A stretch of 64,000 nt of DNA from Sporolactobacillus sp. Y61 (GCF_040529185.1 NZ_CP159510.1:1488001-1552000); one strand, 5' to 3'. Shown: positions 48,819-58,344, numbered from the stretch's first letter. Program-made: numbers and translations. The notes: generated from the sequence alone by a model not told the origin.

Positions 48819-49209
48819 AAAATCCATACAGATCTGAAGAGCAATCAGTTTGTCAGCACGATCATTTCCATGCTGCATCAGATGAATCTGCCGGTCCTTG
48901 CAGAAGGGGTAGAAACAGGCGAGCAGAATGCTTTTCTCGATCTGAATCACTGCGATATCATCCAGGGCTACTTGTACGGTCGGCCGATGCGGATGAAAGA
49001 GGTGGATACCCTGCTGAGGAAAGGATCGCCTGAAACCGGCCATGGGCAGTAATCCGCCCGGGTATGCATGTCTGACATCTGATTACGGGAAGAATAATGA
49101 TGTTTCACGACTTCGCCATATTGGCGACGTTTGCAAAGTCATCCCGCAGTCAGGTGTTTTGATATACTTGGACTGTAATATAACAGAACAAGAAAAGGAG
49201 CATTATTGT

Positions 49210-49881
49210 ATGACAAAACAATTCCTTTTTCTCTCTGATTTTGACGGCACGCTTTCGGAAAAAGATTTCTTCCATGTCATCATCGACACGTACTTTCAGA
49301 AAGACAGCGAGAAGCTGTATGCAGACTGGGATCATAAAGTGATGACGGATCTCGAATATCTGAGCCGGATTTTCCAGTCGATCGGGCGGGATGAGGCCGG
49401 TATTGATGAAGATATTCTGCGTATTCCGTTCGATCCGAATGCAAAAAAAGTGATTGATCACGTTCAGCGGCTTGGCGGTGATTTCGTTGTCATCAGTGCA
49501 GGCACAGATTATTATATCCGGAGAATATTTCAGCATTATGGCATTTCGCATGTCCGCATTTTCTCCAATCCCGGGGTTTATGCCAACCGCGGGATCCGGT
49601 TGAATGTGGATCCGGCCGGGAAATATTACTCTCCGCTTTATGGAGTTGACAAGGAAAAGATTGCAAGGGATCTGATGCAGGATTATCAAACCGTCTTTTA
49701 TGCCGGAGACAGCCGTCCGGATCTCGAGGCCGCATTGCTCGCAGATACGATCTTTGCCAAAGGGAAGCTGCAGCCGCTTCTGGATGAAAAAAAGAAACCG
49801 TATGTCGCTATCCGTAATTTTGCGGATGTGGAAGATTATCTGAACCGTCATAAGGAGGTGTTTACTGATGGCAGCCGATAA
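49210..49881 (+). CDS. HAD-IB phosphatase, MtnX-like
   Basis: 223 residues. HAD motif I 'FLSDFDGTLSEKDF' (nucleophile and acid Asp), motif II 'VVISAGTDYYIRR', the late Lys and motif IV 'FYAGDSRPDLEAA' are present; size and the helical cap fit the MtnX/phosphoserine phosphatase-like group. ATG 49210 follows AAGGAG. The stop overlaps the start of the next gene (a glycerol-1-phosphate dehydrogenase) by 14 bases. No other methionine-salvage gene is near, so a role with glycerol-1-phosphate or another phosphate ester is more likely than methionine salvage. Confidence 0.82.
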   Translation: MTKQFLFLSDFDGTLSEKDFFHVIIDTYFQKDSEKLYADWDHKVMTDLEYLSRIFQSIGRDEAGIDEDILRIPFDPNAKKVIDHVQRLGGDFVVISAGTDYYIRRIFQHYGISHVRIFSNPGVYANRGIRLNVDPAGKYYSPLYGVDKEKIARDLMQDYQTVFYAGDSRPDLEAALLADTIFAKGKLQPLLDEKKKPYVAIRNFADVEDYLNRHKEVFTDGSR

Positions 49882-50932
49882 CCATCAGATTGTTGTTCCT
49901 ACTTTGCTGGATGTCAGAAAAGGGAATCTAGGACAGGTTGGACGTCTTCTGACGCGCCATGGACTGATGAAGGTCGTGATTTTTTTTGGAGAGGGTCTGA
50001 CCGATCTGCTTGGAGGGCAGGTGCTGAATTCGCTGAAAGATTACAGTGTGGACTGTCTGAGCACAGAGGAAGTATCCGATATTGATATCGATGCGGTGGT
50101 CGACCGGGCATTCCAGCTTCCGGCACAGACGGAGGCCGTTCTTGGCATCGGCGGTGGAAAAGCACTGGATGCGGCAAAATATACGGCACTTCTGCGCAAA
50201 TGGCCGTTTATCAGTGTCCCCACTTCATCGTCAAATGACGGATTTTCCAGCTCCAACACGTCACTGACGATCCATGGCCGGCGAATTTCCGTGCACGCCA
50301 AAATGCCTTATGGGATCATTATCGATATTGATGTGATTAAAAAGGCACCGGAACGATTTATTTATTCAGGCGTCGGAGATCTGGTTTCAAAAATTACGGC
50401 GGCAGAAGACTGGATATTTGAAGAGAAAAACGGACGGATGAGGGTTGATGACTGTGCACTGATGCTTTCGAAAAAGGCAGTCAACAGCTTCGTCCGGACG
50501 GACTTCGGGACGATTCACGATGATCTGTTTCTTAAGGAACTCGTCGATTCACTGACGATGGCCGGAATTTCTATGGAAATTGCCGGCAGCAGCGCGCCGA
50601 CAAGCGGAAGCGAACATCTGATTTCACATGCGCTTGACCGTTACGCCAAACAACCGCAGCTGCACGGTCTGCAGGTCGGTGTGGCGACTTACCTGATGAG
50701 CCGTGTGCAGAATCATCGCTATGAGCGGGTAAAGAATGTTCTGACACGGACCGGTTTTTTTGATTATGCTAAAACAACAGGGATGCGGCTATCTGATTTC
50801 GATATGGCGATTGACAAGGCGCCTGAGATCAAACCGATGCGCTGCACGTATCTGCACGTTGCGGAATATCGTCAGCTTGCCCATCGCATTTTGCATGAGG
50901 ATCCGATCCTGCAGGATGTGCTGAGCAGATAA
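49868..50932 (+). CDS. egsA: sn-Glycerol-1-phosphate dehydrogenase (AraM/EgsA family)
   Basis: 354 residues of the iron-containing alcohol dehydrogenase superfamily. 'VLGIGGGKALDAAKYTA' binds NAD, 'ISVPTSSSNDGFSSS' is typical of AraM/EgsA, and metal ligands are in 'SSAPTSGSEHLISHALD' and 'QLHGLQVGVATYLM'. The enzyme reduces dihydroxyacetone phosphate to sn-glycerol-1-phosphate, used in Bacillus by PcrB for an archaeal-type ether lipid. AAGGAGG lies six to seven bases before the ATG. It overlaps the HAD gene, so the two are coupled. Confidence 0.9.
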   Translation: MAADNHQIVVPTLLDVRKGNLGQVGRLLTRHGLMKVVIFFGEGLTDLLGGQVLNSLKDYSVDCLSTEEVSDIDIDAVVDRAFQLPAQTEAVLGIGGGKALDAAKYTALLRKWPFISVPTSSSNDGFSSSNTSLTIHGRRISVHAKMPYGIIIDIDVIKKAPERFIYSGVGDLVSKITAAEDWIFEEKNGRMRVDDCALMLSKKAVNSFVRTDFGTIHDDLFLKELVDSLTMAGISMEIAGSSAPTSGSEHLISHALDRYAKQPQLHGLQVGVATYLMSRVQNHRYERVKNVLTRTGFFDYAKTTGMRLSDFDMAIDKAPEIKPMRCTYLHVAEYRQLAHRILHEDPILQDVLSR

Positions 50933-51396
50933 GAAAATCAGGGCGGGGCGGCTTTACCTGTCTGATGGTGATTGGTAATTTATGGATTCCGTTCCTGAAG
51001 GTTACGCTGCTCAGGAGTGAAGCCGACACCGTGATTCCAGTGGCGACGGCGTTAGACAGACGCTGCCTTTAACAGGGTGGCCTGGATTATTGGCTGTTTT
51101 ACGGACTTATACTTGTAACGATCGGAGCTGTTCGGCTCCTTTTTCGTGTCAGGAGAAAGTTTCGGTTACCCATACCGAAAAAGGAAATGCAAAAGATCTG
51201 CTCGATCTTCAAAGAGCAGGTATGAGCTTTCCGGGTGACAGTTGCCAGATGATTTATAGCACAGTATAATCGAATCTATGGCTCTGAAGCAGGCACCATA
51301 ACGCCGGGGGTTATGCATGAACGGTTTATATTGAGCTTTCAGACTGCTTAATCATTTGCACCGTGGACAGATTCGTAAGCATTCGGTAATTTTTAG
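50933..51396. other. Gap with possible membrane-protein gene remnant
   Basis: A plus-strand frame ending at about 51226 reads 'DYWLFYGLILVTIGAVRLLF' and 'KKEMQKICSIFKEQV', a hydrophobic stretch followed by a basic tail, without a good start. An upstream short frame ('MVIGNLWIPFLKVTLLRSEA') is in another frame. This may be a decayed gene; I cannot name it. The rest shows nothing. Confidence 0.3.
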
Positions 51397-51447
51397 AGCC
51401 TGCTGCTGAAGTATGTTTCAGACCTGCTTCAAGCGGCAGGCTTTTTT
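51397..51447 (+). terminator. Terminator directly upstream of the MFS gene
   Basis: AGCCTGC ... GCTGAAG pairs with CTTCAAGC ... GCAGGCT, then TTTTTT. The MFS start codon is only 27 bases away, so it may be an attenuator of that gene. Confidence 0.75.
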
Positions 51448-51474
51448 GTGTGAACAGGGACAGGAGAGATCGAT

Positions 51475-52764
51475 TTGAAATGGAGCGACTGGGATATTAA
51501 TCTCAAAGTTCGTTTAATTGGTGAAGGAACTTTTAATCTTCTATTCTGGATGTTCTTTCCTTTCATGGCTATTTATTTTTCTAAACATTTCGGGCAGGAG
51601 ACGGCCGGGTTGCTGTTGATTCTGTCACAGTTTATCGGGACGGTGATCGGTCTGTTCGGCGGGTACTGTGCTGATCATTTTGGCAGAAAAAAGATGATGG
51701 TTTTTTCCGGAGCCGGCCAGGCGGCGTGCTTTATTTTCTTTGCGCTGGCTAACTCTCCCTGGCTGGAGTCACCGTTTCTGACCTTTATCAGCTTTTCACT
51801 GCTCGGTCTGTTCGGACAGCTGTACTGGCCGGCGAGCAGTGCGATGATCGCGGATGTCGTTCCTGAGAAGTATCGGCCGGGTGTCTTTGCTATATTTTAT
51901 ACGTCAATCAATGTCTCGGTGGTGATTGGTCCGCTGCTCGGAGGCTTCTTTTTTTTCAAACACCGATTTGCCCTGCTTGTTGCCTGCACCATCGTCAGTT
52001 TTATCCTGCTTCAGGCCCTGAGAGTGTGGATTCACGAGACAGTCCCGCAGTCGGCTGCTGCATGTAAAAAAGAAAACGGATCATCTGGATGGATTCCCTT
52101 TCTAAAAAATCAGTTTCGGGATTATGGTGTGATTCTCAGAGATCGTATTTTCCTGCTCTATATTCTGGCCGGTGTGCTGGTGGCACAGACTTTCATGCAA
52201 CTTGATATGCTGATCGCCGTCTATACTTCTGACAAGGTGCCGGATCAGACACTTTTGTCCTTTGGCGGGTGGTCTTTCACCGCCTCAGGTCACCAGCTGT
52301 TCAGCCTGATGGTTTCGATGAACGGACTCTGTGTAGCCCTTTTCACCGTGCTGGTTACGAAATGGATGGCGCGATACCGGGAAGGCGGAGTATTCATGAT
52401 TTCTTCCCTGTGCTATGGTGTGGCGATGATTTTAATGGGATCGACAGTAAATGCGTGGCTGCTGCTTTTTGGTATTGTGCTGTTCTCATGGGCGGAACTG
52501 ATGACAGTCGGCGTTCAGGACAGTTTTGTTGCAAAACTGTCACCGCCTGAATTGCGCGGACAGTATTTTGCCACATCCGGGTTGCGTTTCTCGCTTGGCC
52601 GGACGATTGCCCCGATTGCTATTCCGATGACCGTCTGGTTTGGTTATCCAGCAACCTTTATCATTCTGGCTGCGGTGGCGTTTCTTGGCATGATGCTCTA
52701 TGGGGTTCTCTTTGCGATGTTTTACCGGAGACAGAGAGTATCCTTAGCATCGAAAAATGTGTAA
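51475..52764 (+). CDS. MFS transporter (drug-efflux-like)
   Basis: 429 residues with twelve membrane segments. The loop 2-3 motif 'GYCADHFGRKKMMVFSGA' and 'SMNGLCVALFTVLVTKWMAR' place it in the multidrug-type MFS group (MdtH/YdgK-like). It probably exports small molecules with protons in exchange. TTG 51475 has AGGAGAG eight bases upstream. A terminator-like hairpin ends 27 bases before the start and another follows the stop. Confidence 0.88.
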   Translation: MKWSDWDINLKVRLIGEGTFNLLFWMFFPFMAIYFSKHFGQETAGLLLILSQFIGTVIGLFGGYCADHFGRKKMMVFSGAGQAACFIFFALANSPWLESPFLTFISFSLLGLFGQLYWPASSAMIADVVPEKYRPGVFAIFYTSINVSVVIGPLLGGFFFFKHRFALLVACTIVSFILLQALRVWIHETVPQSAAACKKENGSSGWIPFLKNQFRDYGVILRDRIFLLYILAGVLVAQTFMQLDMLIAVYTSDKVPDQTLLSFGGWSFTASGHQLFSLMVSMNGLCVALFTVLVTKWMARYREGGVFMISSLCYGVAMILMGSTVNAWLLLFGIVLFSWAELMTVGVQDSFVAKLSPPELRGQYFATSGLRFSLGRTIAPIAIPMTVWFGYPATFIILAAVAFLGMMLYGVLFAMFYRRQRVSLASKNV

Positions 52765-52773
52765 TGAATGATT

Positions 52774-52815
52774 AAGGGAGCTTCTCCTGATACCAGGAGA
52801 AGCTCCCTTTATTTA
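52774..52815 (+). terminator. Terminator of the MFS gene
   Basis: AAGGGAGCTTCTCCTG, loop ATAC, CAGGAGAAGCTCCCTT, TTATTT. Confidence 0.93.
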
Positions 52816-52884
52816 TTATGAAAAGTGGATTTCAAGGTGAAAGACCCACGGCGGTGGGCAGTCAGAATGCTGCTTATCTAACGG

Positions 52885-53600
52885 GGGGCGAGGAATTCAG
52901 TCAGTTACCCGGATAATTCAGCGGGGCTCCCGGATATTCCAGCCGGTTTACCCCTTATTTCAGCCGGGGGCGAGGAATTCAGCCAGATGCCCCTGTTTAT
53001 CAGCCGGTTGCCCGGATAATTCAGCGGGGTTCCCGGATAATTCAGCCGGATGACGCCATAATTCAGCCGGGGAATGGAATTCAGCCGGTCCCCCGGATAA
53101 TTCAGCGGGGTTCCTGGATAATTCAGCCGGTTCCCCAAATAATTCAGCGGGGATCCGGGATATATCAGCCGGTGTGCGCTTTATTTCAGCCGGGAAAATG
53201 GAATTCAGCCAGTTACACTGGTTTATCAGCCGATCCCCCGGATAATTCAGCGGGACTCCCAGATAATTCAGCCGGTGTGCGCCTTATTTCAGCCAGGGAA
53301 TGGAATTCAGCCAGTTGGCACTGTATATCAGCCGATTCCCCGAATAATTCAGCGGGACTCCCGGATATTTCAGCCGGTATGCGCCTTATTTCAGCCGGGG
53401 AATAGAATTCAGCCGGATTACACCATAATTCAGCCGATTCCCCGGATAATTCAGCGGGGTTCCCGGAGAATTCAGCCGGATGATGCCATAATTCAGCCGG
53501 GAAAATGGAATTCAGCCGGATGACGCCATAATTCAGCTGATTCCCCAAATAAATCAGCGGGGCTCCCCGATATTTCAGCCGGAAATGGGAATTCACCCAC
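52885..53600. repeat. Long array of about 33 degenerate ~21-bp repeats (ATAATTCAGCCGG)
   Basis: The core (A)TAATTCAGCCGG, alternating with AATTCAGCGGGG and TTATTTCAGCCGG, recurs almost continuously. Most neighbouring cores are 21 bp apart, a few 18-23. A higher-order unit of about 100-110 bp (five cores: TTATTTCAGCCGGG, GGAATTCAGCC, TATCAGCCG, ATAATTCAGCGGG, ATAATTCAGCCGG) is repeated several times. Frames open across it on both strands because 21 is a multiple of three, but none has a ribosome binding site. No spacer pattern of a CRISPR is present. Confidence 0.92.
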
Positions 53601-53637
53601 TCTGCCGGCGAACTGGACCCGTACTGCGCGGGTCAGC

Positions 53638-54468
53638 CTACCGCTTGTTCCGATAAAGATACATTGTGATCGGTGCAAAAATCAGAACAAGGATTGCAGA
53701 AGACAGCAGCACCCAGATGATGTCTGCGGAAGCTGCGCGTCCCTGCATCAGCCCGCGCGCGGCGGTGGTCAGAAGCGAGACGGGGTTGACGTCGACAAAA
53801 GCACGGAGCCAGTCGGGCATCGTCGAGGGATCGACAAAAATATTGCTGGCGAAGGTCACCGGAAACAGCAGGGTCATACTGATCCCCATGACGGAGTTTG
53901 GTGTCCTCAGGATCAGCCCCAGTACAGTGAACACCCATGAAAGGCTGAACGAGAAAATCAAAACTAGTACAATGGCAAGAATAACGCCGATCAGTCCGCC
54001 TTCCGGGCGAAAGCCGAGAATCAAACCAAGAAGCATGACAATCACCGAGGCAATCGTATAACGGAACGTGTCGGCCAGCAACATGCCGACGAGCGGGGAC
54101 GGGCCCCAGACCGGCAGCGAACGAAAGCGGTCGAAAATCCCTTTGGAGATGTCCGTGTTCAGTGCGACCCCGGTATAGACTGTCGTAAAAACGACGGTCT
54201 GGACGAGAATACCCGGGAGCAGAAATTTCAGATATTCACTCGTTGACCCGGCGAGCGCCCCGCCAAACAGATACGTGAACATCAGCGTAAACATCACGGG
54301 GAAAAAGGTGACGTCCAGCAGCTGCTCGGGAACATATTTGATTTTCAGCAGAGCGCGCCACGTGAATGTCAGCGATGCGGACAGGGCGCCGGCACGCGGC
54401 GGGCGCGTCTGTCCGGAAAAGGCCTCTTGAAGCCGGGATAATTTTTCCTGTGAGTCATTTGTTGTCAT
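53638..54468 (-). CDS. ABC-2 type transporter permease (DrrB-like)
   Basis: 276 residues with six membrane helices and the family segment '[17 protein letters not shown]' near the end. It forms the membrane part of a daunorubicin-resistance type exporter with the ATPase encoded just upstream in the transcript; the two genes overlap by four bases. The substrate may be a drug, an antibiotic or a lipid. The gene ends 37 bp from the repeat array. Confidence 0.9.
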   Translation of the reverse strand: MTTNDSQEKLSRLQEAFSGQTRPPRAGALSASLTFTWRALLKIKYVPEQLLDVTFFPVMFTLMFTYLFGGALAGSTSEYLKFLLPGILVQTVVFTTVYTGVALNTDISKGIFDRFRSLPVWGPSPLVGMLLADTFRYTIASVIVMLLGLILGFRPEGGLIGVILAIVLVLIFSFSLSWVFTVLGLILRTPNSVMGISMTLLFPVTFASNIFVDPSTMPDWLRAFVDVNPVSLLTTAARGLMQGRAASADIIWVLLSSAILVLIFAPITMYLYRNKR

Positions 54469-55451
54469 GCCTGTACCTCCGCTGTCTCTTTTTCATCCTC
54501 CGCCGGCAGACCGGTCAATGTCAGGAATACTTCGTCCAGACTGGGCTGCCCGAGCGAGAAACTGTTGATACGGATCCCCGCCTGACTCAGAGCAGTGAGT
54601 GCCTCCGGTGCGCGTTCCGGATGGTTCATTCGCGCGGACAGGGCGGCAGGGTCGGAGGCAAGCTGAACCGGTACGTCCAAATGCTCCGTTAACAGACGCT
54701 GCGCCTCCGGTCTTTCATCTGCACTGCTCAGCCGGACATGAAGCACACCGGAACCGATCGACGCTTTCAGCTCACTGCTTGTTCCCTCTGCAATGATCTG
54801 TCCCTGATCGATGACGGCGATCCGGTCTGCCAGCTGATCGGCTTCCTCCAGATACTGTGTCGTCAGGAGCACGGTCGTTCCGGTTGAAACAAGGGCGCGG
54901 ACGATATCCCAGATCTGATTGCGGCTGCGCGGGTCAAGGCCCGTCGTCGGCTCATCCAGAAACAGGAGATCCGGCCGGACGACGATACTTGCGGCAATAT
55001 CGATCCGTCGTCTCATCCCGCCTGAATATTTTTTGACCTGCCGTTTCGCCGCTTCCTCAAGTCCAAAGGCGCCGAGCAGTTCATCGGCCCTGATTCCGGC
55101 TTTTTTCCGGGAATAACCCATCAGACGGGCAATCAGAATCAGGTTTTCTTTTCCGGAAAGGTCTTCGTCGACCGAGGCAAACTGTCCGGTCAGACTGACC
55201 CGGCGGCGCACGGAATCCGGTTCAGTCACAAGATCATGGCCGAGAATTTTTGCTGATCCTCCATCCGGCTTCAGCAGGGTCGATAGCATACGGATTGTCG
55301 TCGTTTTACCTGCACCGTTCGGACCAAGAAAACCGTAGACAATCCCGCGCGGAATGGCCAGGTCCACCCCGTCAACAGCCCGGTGTTTACCAAATATTTT
55401 CACTAGTCCCGAGGCCCTGACAGCCAGTTCTTCTTCAGTGTAGTGATCCAA
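54465..55451 (-). CDS. DrrA-like ABC transporter ATP-binding protein
   Basis: 328 residues. Walker A '[17 protein letters not shown]', signature '[16 protein letters not shown]', Walker B '[13 protein letters not shown]' and H-loop '[14 protein letters not shown]' are intact, followed by the C-terminal domain usual in DrrA proteins, ending '[14 protein letters not shown]'. It drives the DrrB-like permease with which it overlaps. The start at 55451 follows GAGGAAAATG-type sequence. The 250-bp AT-rich region upstream is shared with the divergent ROK kinase gene. Confidence 0.92.
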   Translation of the reverse strand: MDHYTEEELAVRASGLVKIFGKHRAVDGVDLAIPRGIVYGFLGPNGAGKTTTIRMLSTLLKPDGGSAKILGHDLVTEPDSVRRRVSLTGQFASVDEDLSGKENLILIARLMGYSRKKAGIRADELLGAFGLEEAAKRQVKKYSGGMRRRIDIAASIVVRPDLLFLDEPTTGLDPRSRNQIWDIVRALVSTGTTVLLTTQYLEEADQLADRIAVIDQGQIIAEGTSSELKASIGSGVLHVRLSSADERPEAQRLLTEHLDVPVQLASDPAALSARMNHPERAPEALTALSQAGIRINSFSLGQPSLDEVFLTLTGLPAEDEKETAEVQA

Positions 55452-55646
55452 ATCATTTTCCTCCGATGATTTATAGATTTGCTTTTTGTCTATTATGTGT
55501 CAATTATACGAAATCTTTTATATATTCACAAACGAGAAGAAACAGAATTCGTAATAAAACAGAAAAATCAAATAAATAAGGGAATATTTATCTATTATTT
55601 ATAAAAAAATGTCACATAATTACAAACAAAGTAGAGTCAAATATGT

Positions 55647-55676
55647 TATAATAAATATGTTGAAAAAGCGCTTACA
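55647..55676 (+). promoter_or_regulatory. -10 element and cre site of the ROK kinase gene
   Basis: TATAAT at 55647-55652 is followed by a cre-like AAAAAGCGCTTACA at 55663-55676, two mismatches from TGWAANCGNTNWCA. CcpA bound here would block transcription. The -35 is not clear. A direct repeat GAGCTTACATTAAT/GCGCTTACATTAAT lies just downstream. Confidence 0.6.
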
Positions 55677-55724
55677 TTAATAACGGTGAGCTTACATTAA
55701 TATTAGTGATTGGATGCGATAGAC

Positions 55725-56624
55725 ATGTATTTAGGCGGTATTGAAGCAGGCGGCACGAAATTTGTCTGTGCCGTCGGAGATGATCAGGGCACCGTTTTTG
55801 CCAAAGAAAAAATCGAGACAAGGGATCCGGAATATACCATGAGCCGGGTGATCAGTTTTTTTAAAAATTTCAAGATCGAATCACTCGGCATCTGCTCATT
55901 TGGACCGGTTGACCTGCACAGGGACAGTGCAACCTATGGATATATTACGTCGACGCCCAAGGCGGGGTGGGCCAATTATCCGTTTGTCCGGACAATGGAA
56001 GAGGCACTGCATGTTCCCGCCGGATTTACGACAGATGTGAACGGAGCGGCACTGGGTGAATTGGCATGCGGCGCCGCGAAAGGACTTGACGGCTGCCTGT
56101 ACATCACCGTGGGTACAGGCATCGGTGCCGGGCTGATTACGGAAAACCGGCTGCTCAATGGGGTGACGCACCCGGAGATGGGCCATATTCTCCCGCGGCG
56201 TTACCGGGGCGATGACTTTGAAGGGATCTGCCCGTATCACAGGGATTGCCTGGAAGGGCTTGCTTCCGGCCCGGCACTCAAGGCGCACTGGGGGCGTCCG
56301 GCTGCCGAACTGCCGGCCAATCACGAAGCCTGGACGATCGAAGCAGATTATCTGGCACAGGCACTGATGCAATACGTGCTGATTGTGTCACCGAAACGGA
56401 TCGTCATGGGCGGGGGTGTGATGAAGCAGAAGCAGCTCTTTCCAATGATTCGGAGGAGGCTGCAGGAACTGCTTGCCGGTTACATTGTCGCTTCTGAAGT
56501 AAAAGAAAATATTAATGATTATGTGGTTCCGCCTGCGCTCGGTGATAATGCCGGAATAACCGGTGCGCTGATTCTTGCCAGGCAGACCCTTGATGAAAAA
56601 AAGCAGGATAAAAAATACGCGTAA
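55725..56624 (+). CDS. scrK: ROK family fructokinase
   Basis: 299 residues. 'YLGGIEAGGTKFVCAVG' is the ATP phosphate loop, 'LGICSFGPVDLHRDSATYG' the substrate region, 'TDVNGAALGE' the catalytic Asp, and the zinc-binding 'GHILPRR' and 'GICPYHRDCLEGLASGPAL' belong to bacterial fructokinases (ScrK/GmuE type). It phosphorylates fructose (or mannose) to the 6-phosphate. ATG 55725 is used; a TTG at 55710 is in frame and neither has a strong site. The gene is probably under CcpA control and ends in a strong hairpin. Confidence 0.9.
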   Translation: MYLGGIEAGGTKFVCAVGDDQGTVFAKEKIETRDPEYTMSRVISFFKNFKIESLGICSFGPVDLHRDSATYGYITSTPKAGWANYPFVRTMEEALHVPAGFTTDVNGAALGELACGAAKGLDGCLYITVGTGIGAGLITENRLLNGVTHPEMGHILPRRYRGDDFEGICPYHRDCLEGLASGPALKAHWGRPAAELPANHEAWTIEADYLAQALMQYVLIVSPKRIVMGGGVMKQKQLFPMIRRRLQELLAGYIVASEVKENINDYVVPPALGDNAGITGALILARQTLDEKKQDKKYA

Positions 56625-56637
56625 TCTGAAGTATGAT

Positions 56638-56676
56638 GCACAGGGTGCGCTTCCATTTTGGGAGCGCACCCTGTGC
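56638..56676. terminator. Bidirectional terminator hairpin
   Basis: CACAGGGTGCGCTTCC pairs with GG(G)AGCGCACCCTGTG between convergent genes; short T-run on the plus strand. Confidence 0.8.
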
Positions 56677-56693
56677 TATTTACACATGACAAC

Positions 56694-58111
56694 TCAGTGG
56701 ACCCCGGACCACTCAGCGGTAAATTCGGGTTCATCGTAGGCGAAATAACGGTTCAGATACGTCATTTTGTCATCCTGAAAAAGCTGACCGGCAATATCTT
56801 TAACAATTGCCGGCAGGCTGTATTTCATCCCTGAGAGAGCGGAAGCCGACAGACCGCAGCTGATCATGCCTGAATAATTATAGGCATAAAGACCGTGGAG
56901 CTGCTTTTTTCCGGCTTCATCGCGGCTCTGATAGCCAAACCCCGGACTCAGGCAGGGATGAGCATCAAGAATCGGATTGGCGATTTCCTCCGGTGCGCGG
57001 TAGCGGTCGCCCCATCTGGCAATATGTTTTTCAACCAGACGGAGTTCCGGCCTGAGCGCCGGATCCGTGCGCAGGCCGGTGCTGATGATGAGAAAATCAA
57101 AGGTGAACGTCTGATCAGGCGTGGTCACAACGGCGAGTCCGCCCTTTTCCGTCACGCTGAGCCAGGGCGAGTGAAGGTGCAGGTGGAATCCCGGTGGGAA
57201 GAAGCCCGTCTGAACATATCATTGGTCGGCGGCTGATTCAGTTTGAAAAAGTGAGCCATCACGGCATACTTTTCTGCATCGGTCAGTCTCTGAAAATGTT
57301 CGATCAGGCCGGATGGTTCCATTTGCCGGATCAGGTTAACCCGGGGCAGTTTTTTACGTCTGACAAAAATGTGGACCTCCGCGGCGCCTTCTTTTAATGC
57401 AAAATCGGCGTTGTCAAACGCAGAAGCTCCGCCACCGAGGACCGCTATTTTTTTCCCTTTCAGCCGGTCAAAAGAAATGTTTTCTGATGTATGCGCGTAG
57501 AGCCGGTGCGGCAGATTTTCCGTGACGACCGGCGGCGTATACCAGGTCCCGCCCCCCTGTATGCCGGTGGCGAGGACGACCTTCCGGGCCAGAAGGTGGT
57601 CTGTCGAAGCACCGGCGCCTGAAACATGCAGACGGAACAGACCCTCTGAAAGCGGTTCGACCAGATCGAGATGCACCTGATTCTTAACCGGGAGGCTGAG
57701 TACGTTCCGGTACCAGCGCAGATAACGCATCCAGTCCTCGCGGGGAATTTTGTCCAGCGCGTCCCAACTCTCCGCGCCATACTGGGCCACCCACCAGGCA
57801 CGGAAAGTCAGGGACGGGACGCCAAAATTGACTGGAGTCAGTTCTTTCGGCGTACGCAGGGTCGCCATCCGCGCATAGGTCACCCATGGGCCTTCACGGC
57901 CTTCTGCGTTTTCATCAAGCACCAGAATATTGAAGATCCGCTCGCGCATCAGTCCGAAGGCAATACCGAGCCCGCACTGCCCGCCGCCGATAATGACCGT
58001 ATCGTAGACATGTCCCTCCGGATGGCGAAGCGGGCGAACCCAACTTTTACGATTAAAATCAAGAAATGAAAGATCCTGTTTCACGCGTTCATTCAAAGTT
58101 GCGAGGGTCAT
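56694..58111 (-). pseudogene. FAD-dependent monooxygenase-like oxidoreductase with frameshift
   Basis: Two minus-strand frames form one protein of about 472 residues. The N-terminal frame has the FAD motif 'DTVIIGGGQCGLGIAFGLM' and the NADP motif 'KIAVLGGGASAFDNADFAL' and stops at 57152 after 'NQPPTNDMF'. The second frame continues 'HLHSPWLSVTEKGGLAV' and holds 'DFLIISTGLRTDPAL' and the C-terminus. One extra base (G on the plus strand near 57212, turning TTCAG into TTCCAG) gives an unbroken 'MFQTGFFPPGFHLHLHSPW'. It resembles flavin-containing/N-hydroxylating monooxygenases. Divergent from the amidase of the purine cluster. Substrate unknown. Confidence 0.82.
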
Positions 58112-58344
58112 TGTCCTGCCTCCCTTTTAGCCGGTCTGTTTCATTATATGACATCGTCTGTTATTTATATTAACGTCATTCTGCCATGACTTCAATTGTA
58201 AAATATCTAAATTTTCTTTAGGACATTGGGCAGATTCAACAGATATGGATTGTATCGCCCGGAATGTTCTATCGCAATGTCTGATTTTTGCAGTATAATA
58301 GATAAAAATGAAATTTCTGAAACAGGAAACGGGAGGCGGTCCGG

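Larger units (their letters stand above)
46941..49052 (+). pseudogene. EAL-domain (c-di-GMP phosphodiesterase) remnant split by an IS element
   Basis: After removing 46968-48818, the frame runs from 46941 without interruption through 'FIDKIHTDLKSNQFVSTIIS', 'LPVLAEGVETGEQNAFL' and 'CDIIQGYLYGRPM' to the stop at 49052. These are the last motifs of an EAL domain (AEGVET, QGY..P). The N-terminal part with the EAL metal site is missing and a stop lies just before 46941, so the gene was already truncated or decayed. The protein would not be active. Confidence 0.82.

Noticed and set aside
52905..53596. Open frames of 77-127 codons across the repeat array on both strands
   Set aside because: They arise from the 21-bp period in repeat sequence, with repetitive products such as 'DNSAGLPDNSAG' and no ribosome binding sites.
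52885..53600. CRISPR array
   Set aside because: Repeats are contiguous and degenerate with no unique spacers of constant length, and no cas genes are near.
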